64,000 nucleotides of DNA from Pseudomonas sp. SJZ079 (lineage in GTDB: Bacteria; Pseudomonadota; Gammaproteobacteria; Pseudomonadales; Pseudomonadaceae). The DNA lies in NCBI RefSeq assembly GCF_007993865.1, contig NZ_VIUH01000025.1:1-64000 (forward strand), read 5' to 3'. Positions 9,094 through 18,026 of this stretch are shown in pieces. The notes under the pieces were generated by a model, which ran no database searches, had not been told where the DNA came from, and saw only the letters and a list, made by a program, of their open reading frames with translations. The translations under genes and the position numbers were made by a program. How positions within the stretch are numbered: position 1 is the first letter of the stretch; each line of letters starts with the position of its first letter.

Positions 9094-10191
9094 ATGATCA
9101 AGACGCCTTACTACCTCATCGACAAGCAAAAGCTGCTGGGTAATCTGGAAAAGATTGCCTATGTCCGCGAACAGTCCGGTGCCAAGGCGTTGCTGGCCCT
9201 CAAGTGTTTCGCCACCTGGTCGGTATTCGACCTGATGCAGCAGTACATGGACGGCACCACCTCGTCCTCGCTGTACGAGCTCAAGCTCGGCCGGCAGAAG
9301 TTTGCCGGCGAGACCCATGCCTACAGCGTGGCCTGGGCCGACGATGAAATCGACGAGATGCTGGCCAACTGCGACAAGATCATCTTCAACTCCATCGGCC
9401 AACTCGAGCGCTTCGCCGAGGCTTCCGCCGGCAAGGTGCGCGGTCTGCGCGTCAACCCGCAGGTGAGCAGCTCCGATTACCTGCTGGCCGACCCGGCGCG
9501 CCCGTTCAGTCGCCTGGGCGAGTGGGACCCGGAAAAGATCGCCACGGTGATGGATAAGATTTCCGGCTTCATGTTCCACAACAACTGCGAGAACGGCAGC
9601 TTCGAGCTGTTCGACCAGATGCTGACGACTATCGAAGAGCGCTTCGGCCATCTGCTGCATCAAGTACAGTGGGTCAGCCTGGGTGGCGGCATCCACTTCA
9701 CCGGCGAAGGCTATCCGCTGGATCAGTTCTGCGCGCGGCTCAAAGCCTTCGCCGAACGCTTCGGCGTGCAGGTCTACCTGGAGCCGGGTGAGGCGGCTAT
9801 CACCCTGAGTTCCTCGTTGGAAGTCACGGTGCTCGACACGCTGTTCAATGGCAAGAATCTGGCCGTGGTCGACAGCTCCATCGAGGCGCACATGCTCGAT
9901 CTGCTGATCTACCGGCTCGACGCCAAGATGGCCCCCTGCGACGGCGAGCACAGCTATATGGTGTGCGGTAAGTCCTGTCTGGCCGGGGATATCTTTGGCG
10001 AGTACCAGTTCGATCGTCCGCTGACCATCGGCGATCGGTTGTCGTTCATCGACGCGGCAGGCTACACCATGGTCAAGAAAAACTGGTTCAACGGCCTGAA
10101 AATGCCGGCCATTGCAGTGCGACAACTCGACGGTAGCGTCGAGCTGGTTCGTGAATTTGGGTTTGACGATTACCTGTCCAGCCTTTCCTGA
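9094..10191 (+). CDS. nspC: Carboxynorspermidine decarboxylase
   Basis: 365-aa fold-type III PLP enzyme (alanine racemase/ornithine decarboxylase-like). The lysine expected to bind PLP is in LALKCFATW (about residue 33), and GGGIHFTGEGYP is the glycine-rich phosphate-binding segment. Later motifs LEPGEAA and VCGKSCLAGD supply the rest of the active site. It decarboxylates carboxynorspermidine or carboxyspermidine to the free polyamine. The next gene, 29 bp downstream, encodes the matching synthase, so the pair forms a two-step alternative polyamine route. The start ATG is preceded only by a weak AGGT. Confidence 0.92.
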   Translation: MIKTPYYLIDKQKLLGNLEKIAYVREQSGAKALLALKCFATWSVFDLMQQYMDGTTSSSLYELKLGRQKFAGETHAYSVAWADDEIDEMLANCDKIIFNSIGQLERFAEASAGKVRGLRVNPQVSSSDYLLADPARPFSRLGEWDPEKIATVMDKISGFMFHNNCENGSFELFDQMLTTIEERFGHLLHQVQWVSLGGGIHFTGEGYPLDQFCARLKAFAERFGVQVYLEPGEAAITLSSSLEVTVLDTLFNGKNLAVVDSSIEAHMLDLLIYRLDAKMAPCDGEHSYMVCGKSCLAGDIFGEYQFDRPLTIGDRLSFIDAAGYTMVKKNWFNGLKMPAIAVRQLDGSVELVREFGFDDYLSSLS

Positions 10192-10220
10192 GGGCAGGTA
10201 GCGAAGGAGATACAGATAAA

Positions 10221-11465
10221 TTGAAGAAGAATGTTCTGATCATTGGTGCAGGAGGTGTCGCCAAGGTGGTGGCCCACAAGTGCGCGCAGCACAACGACGA
10301 ACTCGGTCGTATTGCCATCGCGTCGCGCAACATCTCCAAATGCCAGGCCATCATCGACAGCGTTCAGGCCAAAGGCAGCCTCAAGCAGCCGGCCGAGATC
10401 AAGGCCTATGCCCTGAATGCGCTGGACATAGAAGCAACCAAGGCACTGATCCGCGAAACCGAATCGCAGATTGTCATCAATGTGGGTTCGTCCTTCCTCA
10501 ATATGTCGGTGCTGCGCGCCTGCATGGATACCGGCGCGGCCTACCTCGACACCGCCATTCATGAAGAGCCGGGCAAGGTCTGCGAAACGCCACCTTGGTA
10601 CGGTAACTATGAGTGGAAAAACCTGGCCGAATGCCAGGAAAAAGGCGTGACCGCCATCCTCGGTGTCGGTTTCGATCCGGGTGTGGTCAATGCCTATGCC
10701 GCATTGGCGCAACAGCAGTACTTCGACAGCATCGAGTCGATCGACATCCTCGACGTCAACGCCGGCTCTCACGGCAAGTACTTCGCTACCAATTTCGATC
10801 CGGAAATCAATTTCCGTGAATTCACCGGCCAAGTCTGGAGCTGGCAGAACAGCCAGTGGACCAGCAACAGCATGTTTGAAGTCAAACGTACCGATGACCT
10901 GCCGGTAGTCGGTGAGCAGAGTCTGTACCTGACCGGGCATGACGAAGTGCATTCCCTGTCCAAACACCTGAACGTGCCCAATGTGCGTTTCTGGATGAGT
11001 TTCGGTGAGCACTACATCAACGTCTTCACCGTGCTGAACAGCCTCGGCCTGCTCTCCGAGCAACCGGTGAAAACCGCCGAAGGCCTCGAAGTGGTGCCGT
11101 TGAAAGTGGTCAAGGCCGTACTGCCGGACCCGGCCTCTCTGGCCCCGGGCTACAGCGGCAAGACCTGTATCGGTGATCTGGTCAAAGGCAGCAAGGACGG
11201 CAAGCCGGCCGAGGTGTTCATCTACAACGTCGCCGACCACAAGGACGCCTATGTCGAGACCGACAGCCAGGGCATTTCCTACACCGCCGGCGTGCCGCCA
11301 GTCGCGGCTGCGCTGCTGGTCGCGCGTGGCGACTGGGACGTGGCACGCATGGCCAACGTTGAGGAATTGCCGGCAGCGCCGTTCCTCAAGCTGCTCGATG
11401 TGATGGGCCTGCCGACCCGGATCAAGGACGCCAACGGCGACCGCCCCTGGGATCAGGCCCTCTGA
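10221..11465 (+). CDS. Carboxynorspermidine synthase (saccharopine dehydrogenase family)
   Basis: 414-aa NAD(P)-dependent dehydrogenase with an N-terminal Rossmann motif VLIIGAGGVAKVV (residues 5-17) and saccharopine dehydrogenase-family features (DTAIHEEP, GVGFDPGVVNAYA). It reductively condenses a diamine with aspartate semialdehyde to carboxynorspermidine or carboxyspermidine, which NspC then decarboxylates. The start is a TTG at 10221: AAGGAG (10204-10209) lies 11 bases upstream and the Rossmann strand begins four codons later. It forms an operon with nspC and ends before two terminators. Confidence 0.9.
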   Translation: MKKNVLIIGAGGVAKVVAHKCAQHNDELGRIAIASRNISKCQAIIDSVQAKGSLKQPAEIKAYALNALDIEATKALIRETESQIVINVGSSFLNMSVLRACMDTGAAYLDTAIHEEPGKVCETPPWYGNYEWKNLAECQEKGVTAILGVGFDPGVVNAYAALAQQQYFDSIESIDILDVNAGSHGKYFATNFDPEINFREFTGQVWSWQNSQWTSNSMFEVKRTDDLPVVGEQSLYLTGHDEVHSLSKHLNVPNVRFWMSFGEHYINVFTVLNSLGLLSEQPVKTAEGLEVVPLKVVKAVLPDPASLAPGYSGKTCIGDLVKGSKDGKPAEVFIYNVADHKDAYVETDSQGISYTAGVPPVAAALLVARGDWDVARMANVEELPAAPFLKLLDVMGLPTRIKDANGDRPWDQAL

Positions 11466-11492
11466 TCGGCTAAGCGTCGGCGATACGGCGTT

Positions 11493-11550
11493 AAAAACAG
11501 GCGGGAAATGCTCATTTACAGCAGTAAACTCCGCTTTCCCGCCTGTTTTT
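11493..11550 (+). terminator. Rho-independent terminator after the polyamine operon
   Basis: AAAAACAGGCGGGAAA (11493-11508) pairs with TTTCCCGCCTGTTTTT (11535-11550) across a 26-base loop and ends in a T-run. It sits 28 bp after the dehydrogenase stop. Confidence 0.85.
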
Positions 11551-11583
11551 GCCTTGTCTCGCTCTAGCTTGCTCGATCAGCCC

Positions 11584-11612
11584 AACGCCCGCCATTTTGG
11601 CGGGCGTTTTGC
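11584..11612 (+). terminator. Second hairpin terminator before leuA
   Basis: AACGCCCGCC and GGCGGGCGTT pair around a short AT loop, followed by TTGCTTT. It stands in tandem with the previous terminator, so leuA is insulated from upstream transcription. Confidence 0.8.
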
Positions 11613-11624
11613 TTTCTGCAGTAA

Positions 11625-11652
11625 GGTGGAGAACCGCTCAGCGTTCTCCACC
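11625..11652. repeat. 10-bp inverted repeat upstream of leuA
   Basis: GGTGGAGAAC (11625-11634) and GTTCTCCACC (11643-11652) are exact inverted copies around CGCTCAGC. It lies about 170 bp upstream of the leuA start. It could be an operator or an RNA hairpin in a leader; there is no T-run, so a terminator is unlikely. Confidence 0.5.
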
Positions 11653-11825
11653 GCACATTCGCCACAGTCTGCGCGGGCGGACATAAAAAGCGACATCCAG
11701 CCTACGGGCTGATTCGCCTGCTGCTTGCTCCTTCCCGCCCGCGGCATTTCACGCGACAATCGACGCTTATCGACATGCGCCCCAACGTCGGGTGCGTGCT
11801 ACGGCGACTCCGTGAGGACATCAGC

Positions 11826-13373
11826 ATGAGCAGCAACGACCGCGTCATTATTTTCGATACCACCCTGCGCGACGGCGAACAGAGCCCCGGCGCGTCCATG
11901 ACCGGTGAAGAGAAGCTGCGCATCGCCAAGGCCCTAGAGCGCTTGCGCGTCGATGTGATCGAGGCCGGTTTCGCCATCGCCAGCCCAGGCGACTTCGCCG
12001 CGGTCAAGGCGATTGCCGACAGCATCAAGGACAGCACCGTGTGCAGCCTGTCGCGCGCCCTGGATGCCGACATCGACCGCGCCGCCGAGGCGCTGGCCGG
12101 CGCCAACTCCGGGCGTATCCACACCTTTATCGCCACCAGCCCGATCCACATGCAGTACAAGCTGCGCATGCAGCCCGATCAGGTGGTCGAGCAGGCGGTG
12201 CATGCGGTCAAGCGCGCGCGTAACCTGTGCAGCGACGTCGAGTTCTCCTGCGAGGACGCCGGTCGCTCGGAGCTCGATTTTCTCTGCCGCATCATCGAGG
12301 CGGCCATCGACGCCGGTGCGCGCACCATCAATATTCCCGACACCGTCGGCTACGCGATTCCGCACCAGTACGCCGAGACCATCCGCCAACTGCTCAATCG
12401 CGTGCCCAATGCCGACAAGGCGGTGTTTTCCGTGCACTGCCATAACGACCTGGGTCTGGCCGTCGCCAACTCGCTGGCCGCCGTAGTAGCGGGGGCGCGG
12501 CAGGTCGAGTGCACCATCAATGGCCTCGGCGAGCGTGCCGGCAACGCGGCGCTGGAAGAGATCGTTATGGCGATCAAGACCCGCGAAGACCTGCTCGGCG
12601 TGCATACGCGCATCGACACCCCGCATATCCTCAGCACTTCGCGCCTGGTCTCCGGCATCACCGGTTTTCCGGTGCAGCCGAACAAGGCCATCGTCGGTGC
12701 CAACGCCTTCGCCCACGAATCGGGCATCCATCAGGACGGCGTGCTCAAGCACCGCGAAACCTACGAGATCATGTCCGCCGAGTCGGTCGGCTGGAATGCC
12801 AACAAGATGGTGATGGGTAAGCATTCCGGGCGCGCCGCCTTCCGTTCGAAGCTGGATGAATTGGGCATCGTGCTGGCCGGCGAGAGTGAATTGAACGCCG
12901 CCTTCGCGCGCTTCAAGGACTTGGCCGACAAGAAACACGAGATTTTCGACGAAGACCTGCAGGCACTGGTTTCCGACACCCTGGCCGAAGAGACGCCCGA
13001 ACACTTCAAGCTGGTGACCCTGGAGGTGGCCAGCAAGACCGGTGAAGTGCCCCAGGCCAAGGTGGTGGTCAGCGTCGACGGCCGCGAGCAGAGCGGTGAT
13101 GCCCAAGGGTCCGGCCCGGTGGATGCGACCTTCAAGGCGATCGAGTCGATTGCCTGCTCAGCGGCCACCTTGCAGCTGTACTCGGTCAACGCCATCACTC
13201 AGGGCACCGACTCCCAGGGCGAGGTGACAGTGCGCTTGGAGAAGGGCGGGCGCATCGTCAACGGTAACGGCGCCGATACCGACATTCTGGTGGCCTCGGC
13301 CAAGGCCTATATCAATGCACTGAACCTGATGCAGGCCGGGCAGAAGGCCCATCCACAAGTGGCTGACGTTTGA
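11826..13373 (+). CDS. leuA: 2-isopropylmalate synthase, short (E. coli-like) type
   Basis: 515-aa DRE-TIM metallolyase that condenses acetyl-CoA with 2-oxoisovalerate, the first step of leucine synthesis. The N terminus has FDTTLRDGEQSPGASM with the DRE-type RDGEQ; VHCHNDLG and HESGIHQDG carry metal-binding histidines. The C-terminal part (after about residue 390) is the regulatory LeuA dimer domain. I chose the ATG at 11826, preceded by GAGGA; an upstream in-frame ATG would add 17 residues unlike the family. Pseudomonas usually also has a longer LeuA elsewhere, so this may be a second or specialised copy. Confidence 0.9.
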   Translation: MSSNDRVIIFDTTLRDGEQSPGASMTGEEKLRIAKALERLRVDVIEAGFAIASPGDFAAVKAIADSIKDSTVCSLSRALDADIDRAAEALAGANSGRIHTFIATSPIHMQYKLRMQPDQVVEQAVHAVKRARNLCSDVEFSCEDAGRSELDFLCRIIEAAIDAGARTINIPDTVGYAIPHQYAETIRQLLNRVPNADKAVFSVHCHNDLGLAVANSLAAVVAGARQVECTINGLGERAGNAALEEIVMAIKTREDLLGVHTRIDTPHILSTSRLVSGITGFPVQPNKAIVGANAFAHESGIHQDGVLKHRETYEIMSAESVGWNANKMVMGKHSGRAAFRSKLDELGIVLAGESELNAAFARFKDLADKKHEIFDEDLQALVSDTLAEETPEHFKLVTLEVASKTGEVPQAKVVVSVDGREQSGDAQGSGPVDATFKAIESIACSAATLQLYSVNAITQGTDSQGEVTVRLEKGGRIVNGNGADTDILVASAKAYINALNLMQAGQKAHPQVADV

Positions 13374-14176
13374 TTGCAGAACTGCGCCGGCGTGCCTATC
13401 TGAGCGCCATGCAGGTGGCCAGCTGGCTGCCGCGCGTGGACTTGCCGTTTGCCGCCCCCTCGCGCCCGGAGCTGCTTCAGCCGTTGCCGGAGGCGGTAGC
13501 CGAGGAAGCAGAAGCGGATGCTCCAGCTGCGCGGGTGAGTGCCGCACCGGCTCAGGCCGAACCGCTCAGCAAGCCGGCGAGTGAACGAGCGAAGATCGAG
13601 GTGCCACGACCCAGCGCCGCCACCCGCGACGCCAACGCCGTCGCAGACGAGGCGGAAGCGGCCGCGCCCGTGGTCAAAGCGGTCGTCACGCCACCGCCAC
13701 GCTTCGCCCTGCAGTTACTGCGCGCGGGTGCTTGCGCGGTGCTGGTCGAGTTGCCCACGGGCGAACCCTTCCAGAGCCGCGACCCGTCCTACCTGCTGCT
13801 CAAGGATTTGCTGCGGGCCGCCGGCCTGCCGGACAGTCCGCAGTTGATCGGCGAACCGGTGCACTGGCCATTGCTGGTACGCGGCAGCATGGATCAGGGC
13901 CCGTCAGCCGCCCTGGAATTTATCCAGAGCTTCGTCGGCGCCCGTCTGGAGGAGCAGGAACCCTGCACCTGTCTGTGGCTGGTCGGTTTGCCGGCTATTC
14001 GTTTTGCCGGCGACGCCGATGCCTCGCTCTACAACCGCGAGTTGCAGATCGAGGGGTTGGGCGCGGCCTGGGCACTGCCAGGGCTGGAGTTATTGATGGA
14101 CGAACCAGAGCGCAAGGCCGAGCTGTGGCAGGCCATGCGCCGGGTACGCCAACGTTGGATGAGTCAGCCGCAATGA
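13370..14176 (+). CDS. Conserved hypothetical protein upstream of rimI
   Basis: Up to 268 aa. The N-terminal third is low-complexity, rich in A, E and P (about residues 25-100); the C-terminal part is compact (GACAVLVELPTGEPF, WLVGLPAIRFAGDADASLYNREL). I do not recognise a family. The longest frame starts at a TTG overlapping the leuA stop; an ATG at 13409 is an alternative start without a good ribosome-binding site. The stop overlaps the rimI start by 4 bp, so the two are co-translated. I recall an uncharacterised gene in the same place beside rimI in P. aeruginosa. Confidence 0.75.
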   Translation: MIAELRRRAYLSAMQVASWLPRVDLPFAAPSRPELLQPLPEAVAEEAEADAPAARVSAAPAQAEPLSKPASERAKIEVPRPSAATRDANAVADEAEAAAPVVKAVVTPPPRFALQLLRAGACAVLVELPTGEPFQSRDPSYLLLKDLLRAAGLPDSPQLIGEPVHWPLLVRGSMDQGPSAALEFIQSFVGARLEEQEPCTCLWLVGLPAIRFAGDADASLYNRELQIEGLGAAWALPGLELLMDEPERKAELWQAMRRVRQRWMSQPQ

Positions 14177-14625
14177 GTGATGCTATTTCCTTCCGCCCGA
14201 TGACCGAGGCGGATATCGAGACCGTGCTGAAAATCGAATATGCCGCGTTCAGCCATCCGTGGACGCGCGGTACCTTTCTCGACAGCATCAAGTCCTACGA
14301 GTGCTGGCTGATGTTCGAGGGCAGCCAACAGGTCGGCCACGGCGTGATCAACGTGATCATCGACGAAGCGCACCTGCTGAATATCACCGTCAAGCCGGAG
14401 AGCCAGGGCCGTGGCCTGGGCTTGCGCCTGCTGGAGTATTTGATGCAGCGCGCCATGCAGCTCAAGGCCGGCGAGTGCTTCCTCGAGGTGCGGGCCAGCA
14501 ACCAGTCGGCCTACCGCCTGTATGAACGCTACGGCTTCAATGAAATCGGTCGTCGGCGGGATTACTACCCCGCGGTCGGTGGCCGCGAGGATGCGCTGGT
14601 CATGGCCTGCACCCTGCTCGACTGA
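14173..14625 (+). CDS. rimI: Ribosomal protein S18 alanine N-acetyltransferase
   Basis: 150-aa GNAT acetyltransferase. The acetyl-CoA-binding loop QGRGLG lies in VKPESQGRGLGLRLLEYL (about residues 74-91), followed by FLEVRASNQSAYRLYERYGF, which is diagnostic for RimI. It acetylates the N-terminal alanine of ribosomal protein S18. The ATG overlaps the preceding stop (ATGA), indicating coupling. Length matches the family. Confidence 0.93.
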   Translation: MSDAISFRPMTEADIETVLKIEYAAFSHPWTRGTFLDSIKSYECWLMFEGSQQVGHGVINVIIDEAHLLNITVKPESQGRGLGLRLLEYLMQRAMQLKAGECFLEVRASNQSAYRLYERYGFNEIGRRRDYYPAVGGREDALVMACTLLD

Positions 14626-14630
14626 TGGCG

Positions 14631-15023
14631 TTAGGCCCCGCCGCCGGGCTTTTCGCGCGCGGTCTTGCGCGGCTTCGACTGAGCGGGCTCGGTCGGCTCC
14701 AGCTCTTCGTCGAGGTTGTCAGCGTCCTCGTCCAGGTCATAGTCCACCGACAGACCTCCGCCTGCTTCGAGCGGCGAGCGCGCGCCATCCTCGTGGATCA
14801 AATCTTCGAGGTCGACGTCATCCTTGTCGGGGCCATGGCCCGGAGGGGCATCGTCGCTCAAGCCGGCTTCGCGGCGCTGGCTGTGCTCGAATTCTTCGAT
14901 CAGCTCCTCATCGGGCTCCGTGGCATCCGCAAAGCCCTCCAGTGCGTCTAGCGGGTCGAGATCGAGGTCTTCGTGCCTGTGTTTGCCGGCCGCTGGTTTG
15001 TTGTGCTGAATGGATGGAGACAT
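14631..15023 (-). CDS. Small acidic hypothetical protein
   Basis: 130-aa protein, very rich in D and E (for example DLDLDPLDALEGF, DKDDVDLEDLIHEDG, DLDEDADNLDEELE) with a short basic tail (KPRKTAREKPG). No signal peptide or membrane segment. It is probably largely disordered. It converges on rimI with a gap of only 5 bp and is divergent from the 5'-nucleotidase gene. I do not recognise a function. The codon pattern is typical of the surrounding core genes, so I accept it as a real gene. Confidence 0.7.
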   Translation of the reverse strand: MSPSIQHNKPAAGKHRHEDLDLDPLDALEGFADATEPDEELIEEFEHSQRREAGLSDDAPPGHGPDKDDVDLEDLIHEDGARSPLEAGGGLSVDYDLDEDADNLDEELEPTEPAQSKPRKTAREKPGGGA

Positions 15024-15231
15024 CTGCGGTTCCCGGTGTGGCCCTTATGTAAAGTTGACGTCGGTCATCACGAAAGATTCCCACTGCTGCGCTCGACGCT
15101 GCGGCTGACTCGATTGGCGAGTGTCTGCGGCCTGATCCGACACTGCCGCCGCGCACGGCCTGCCACATACTGCTGGGCACCCACCGTTCAGCTGAGCGGT
15201 GCTGACCGTCCCATTCGCCTAAGGAACCCCG

Positions 15232-17226
15232 ATGCGTTTGCTCCGTCCCTGGCTCGTTGCCAGCTGTCTGTTGCTGGCCGGCCTGGCGCCTGCCGCCGAG
15301 CGCAGTTTTACCATCCTCCATACCAACGACTGGCAATCGCGCCTGCTCGGTTTCGGCCCGAACAACGAATACAGCCCGGCCACCCTGAATGACGACGACA
15401 CGCTCGGCGGCGTCGCTCGCCTGGCGACCCTGGTCAAGGCACGGCGCGCAGCCGCCGGGGCGCAACCGGTGCTGCTGCTCGATGGCGGCGACTTCAGCAT
15501 GGGTACGCTGTTTCATACGGTCAGCCGCGAGATGGGCGGTGAATTGCGGTTGATGAGCGAGTTGGGCTACGACGGCGCGACCCTGGGCAACCATGAGTTC
15601 GACTTTCGTCCGGCCGGGTTGGCGGCGATGATCGGCGCCGCCTACCGGGTCAAGGGCGATACGCTGGTACCGCTGTTTTCCAGCAACCTGAGTTTCGATC
15701 CCGCGCGCAAAGAGGACGACAGCCTGCAGGCGCACTACGAGGCCGGGCGCATCCTGCCCTATAAGGTGATCGACAAGGGCGGCATCCGCTTCGGCCTATT
15801 CGGTCTGCTCGGCAATAATGCCGTGGCGGTCAGCCCGATGATCAAGCCGGCGATCTTCGCCGACCCGGTGGCAACCGCCAAGCGCATGGTCGCGAAGCTG
15901 CGGGAGGAGGGTGCCGAGGTGGTGATCCTGCTGTCGCACATGGGCGTGACCCAGCAAGCCGATGGCAGCTGGCGCGGCGAGGAGGTCGAGCTGGTCGAGC
16001 AGGTGCCGGGGATCGACATCGTGGTCGGCGGTCATTCGCATACCGCGCTGGCGCAGCCAATCCTGGTCAATGGACAGACCCCGGTGATGCAGGCCGGTTC
16101 GGAAATCCAGTATCTGGGCGAACTGCACATGCGCCTGGACGACGGCGGCAACACTCGGGTGGTCGACTATCGGTTGCATCCCCTGAACGACCAGACCGCG
16201 GGTGATGCGGCGATCACCGCCGAGGTGGAGGATTTCAAGCGGGTGGTCGACCAGCAGATGCTGGCACCCAAGGGCTATCGCTTCGATCAACCGTTGGCCA
16301 AGGTCGACCAGACCCTGACCCGTGAGTACGACGATCCGCTCCTGGCTAACCTGGTCACCGATGCCCTGCGCCACGCCACCGGCAGCGACCTGGCCTTCAC
16401 CGGCAACGGCACCATCCGCGACAACCTGATCATGGGCCGGGACGGCGTGCAGAGTGTCTCGGATCTGTTTCGCATCGCACCGTTGGGCATCGGCGAATTC
16501 GACGATGCACCGGGCTATCCGTTGATCAAGGTGTACGTCACCGGCCAGGAATTGAAGAACATTCTGGAAGTGCTGCTGCTGGCCTATCAGCTGCGCGACA
16601 GCCAAAGCTACTACCCGCGCGTGTCCGGGGTGAGGTTCAGCTACAACCCCTACCGCGTGCCGTTTGATCAGGTCAGCCGGATCGAGATCGGCGACGCGAA
16701 CACCGGCTATCAAGCCCTGGATATGCAGACTGATCGGCTCTACAGCATTGGCGCCACCAGTTACGTCGGCAGCTTCACCTGGCTGATCGCCGATCTGTCC
16801 AAGGGATTGCTGCAGGTGCGGCCCAAGGATGCCCAAGGTCACCCTTTGGCCGAGATCAAGGCGGCGGTGATCGATGTCGATCCCCAGAAGCCCGGCGTGC
16901 AGGAATACAAGGAATGGCAGGGGCTGCTCGACCATATCCGCAGTCTGCCGGACCTCGATGGCGATGGCTTGGCCGATATCCCGACCCAGGGCGCGGCGGC
17001 CGAACAGCGCATGCTGCGCGAGCCGAGCCTGCATCCCGTCGAGCTGTACCGCTATGCCGGGCCGTTGCAGTGGGGCGTGAGTTTGCTGGTGGTGCTTGGG
17101 CTGGTGCTGATCGTCTGGTGGCTCGGCGGTGTTTGGCGGCGTCGGCGCGCCCGCTCAAACGCGCTGTCAGCGTCTGCTGTTGCGGGTGCTGAGCCGTCGC
17201 CGATAGACCCGCTGCGCCAGGAGTAG
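15232..17226 (+). CDS. 5'-nucleotidase/UshA-type metallophosphoesterase, membrane-anchored
   Basis: 664-aa exported enzyme. Residues 1-22 form a signal peptide (LLLAGLAPAAERS). The metallophosphoesterase domain has HTNDWQSRL, LLDGGDFSMG, TLGNHEFDF, LLSHMGV and VGGHSHT. A 5'-nucleotidase C-terminal domain follows (FTGNGTIRDN, about residues 388-397). Unlike classic UshA it ends with one transmembrane helix (about residues 613-632, WGVSLLVVLGLVLIVWWLGG) and a basic tail, so it should be anchored in the inner membrane facing the periplasm. It likely releases phosphate from nucleotides or related esters. Confidence 0.88.
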   Translation: MRLLRPWLVASCLLLAGLAPAAERSFTILHTNDWQSRLLGFGPNNEYSPATLNDDDTLGGVARLATLVKARRAAAGAQPVLLLDGGDFSMGTLFHTVSREMGGELRLMSELGYDGATLGNHEFDFRPAGLAAMIGAAYRVKGDTLVPLFSSNLSFDPARKEDDSLQAHYEAGRILPYKVIDKGGIRFGLFGLLGNNAVAVSPMIKPAIFADPVATAKRMVAKLREEGAEVVILLSHMGVTQQADGSWRGEEVELVEQVPGIDIVVGGHSHTALAQPILVNGQTPVMQAGSEIQYLGELHMRLDDGGNTRVVDYRLHPLNDQTAGDAAITAEVEDFKRVVDQQMLAPKGYRFDQPLAKVDQTLTREYDDPLLANLVTDALRHATGSDLAFTGNGTIRDNLIMGRDGVQSVSDLFRIAPLGIGEFDDAPGYPLIKVYVTGQELKNILEVLLLAYQLRDSQSYYPRVSGVRFSYNPYRVPFDQVSRIEIGDANTGYQALDMQTDRLYSIGATSYVGSFTWLIADLSKGLLQVRPKDAQGHPLAEIKAAVIDVDPQKPGVQEYKEWQGLLDHIRSLPDLDGDGLADIPTQGAAAEQRMLREPSLHPVELYRYAGPLQWGVSLLVVLGLVLIVWWLGGVWRRRRARSNALSASAVAGAEPSPIDPLRQE

Positions 17227-17376
17227 TCAACGAAAAGCCGGCAGGTTGTGGCGGCGAGTTTCGCTGGGAAGGCGAGTGGCCGCTAGGTTGTCAGCTGTGA
17301 CTGTTGTGCCATGCGGCTTGTCAAAGGCCAGGCGCGCTTCGTATGGTGCGCATCGGCATTCCTGGGAGCAGACGAT

Positions 17377-18021
17377 ATGAGTGATTTACAGCACCTTTTC
17401 GACAACAACGCGCGCTGGGCCGAGGCGATCACTCAGGAGGACCCGGAGTTCTTCGCCAAGTTGGCTCGCCAGCAGGTGCCGGAATACCTGTGGATCGGCT
17501 GCTCGGATGCACGGGTGCCGGCCAATGAGATCGTCGGCCTGCTGCCTGGCGACCTGTTCGTTCATCGCAACGTCGCTAACGTGGTACTGCACACCGACCT
17601 CAACTGCCTGTCGGTGATCCAGTACGCGGTCGATGTGCTCAAGGTCAAACACATCCTGGTGACCGGCCACTACGGCTGTGGCGGGGTGCGTGCCTCGATG
17701 CAGAACAACCAATACGGCTTGATCGATGGCTGGCTGCGCTCGATTCGCGACCTGTATTACGAGCACCGCGAGCACCTGGCGCAGCTGCCGACCGAGAGCG
17801 AGCAGGTCGATCGCCTGTGCGAGCTGAACGTGATCCAGCAGGTGGCCAACGTCAGCCATACCACCATCGTGCAGAACGCCTGGCACCGCGGTCAGGCGCT
17901 GTCGGTGCACGGCTGCATTTACGGCATCAAGGATGGCCGTTGGAAGAACCTCAACGTGACCGTCAGCGGTCTCGATCAACTGCCACCGCAATACCGTCTG
18001 CGTCCACTCGGGCAGAACTGA
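17377..18021 (+). CDS. can: Beta-class carbonic anhydrase
   Basis: 214-aa beta-carbonic anhydrase interconverting CO2 and bicarbonate in the cytoplasm. Zinc ligands are visible as C42 (in GCSDAR, with D44 and R46 as the catalytic dyad), H98 and C101 (in GHYGCGG). I chose the ATG at 17377 because GGGAG stands about ten bases upstream and MSDLQHLF is the usual N terminus; the frame is open further upstream. A DMT-family transporter gene begins 5 bp after the stop. Confidence 0.93.
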   Translation: MSDLQHLFDNNARWAEAITQEDPEFFAKLARQQVPEYLWIGCSDARVPANEIVGLLPGDLFVHRNVANVVLHTDLNCLSVIQYAVDVLKVKHILVTGHYGCGGVRASMQNNQYGLIDGWLRSIRDLYYEHREHLAQLPTESEQVDRLCELNVIQQVANVSHTTIVQNAWHRGQALSVHGCIYGIKDGRWKNLNVTVSGLDQLPPQYRLRPLGQN

Positions 18022-18026
18022 ACCCG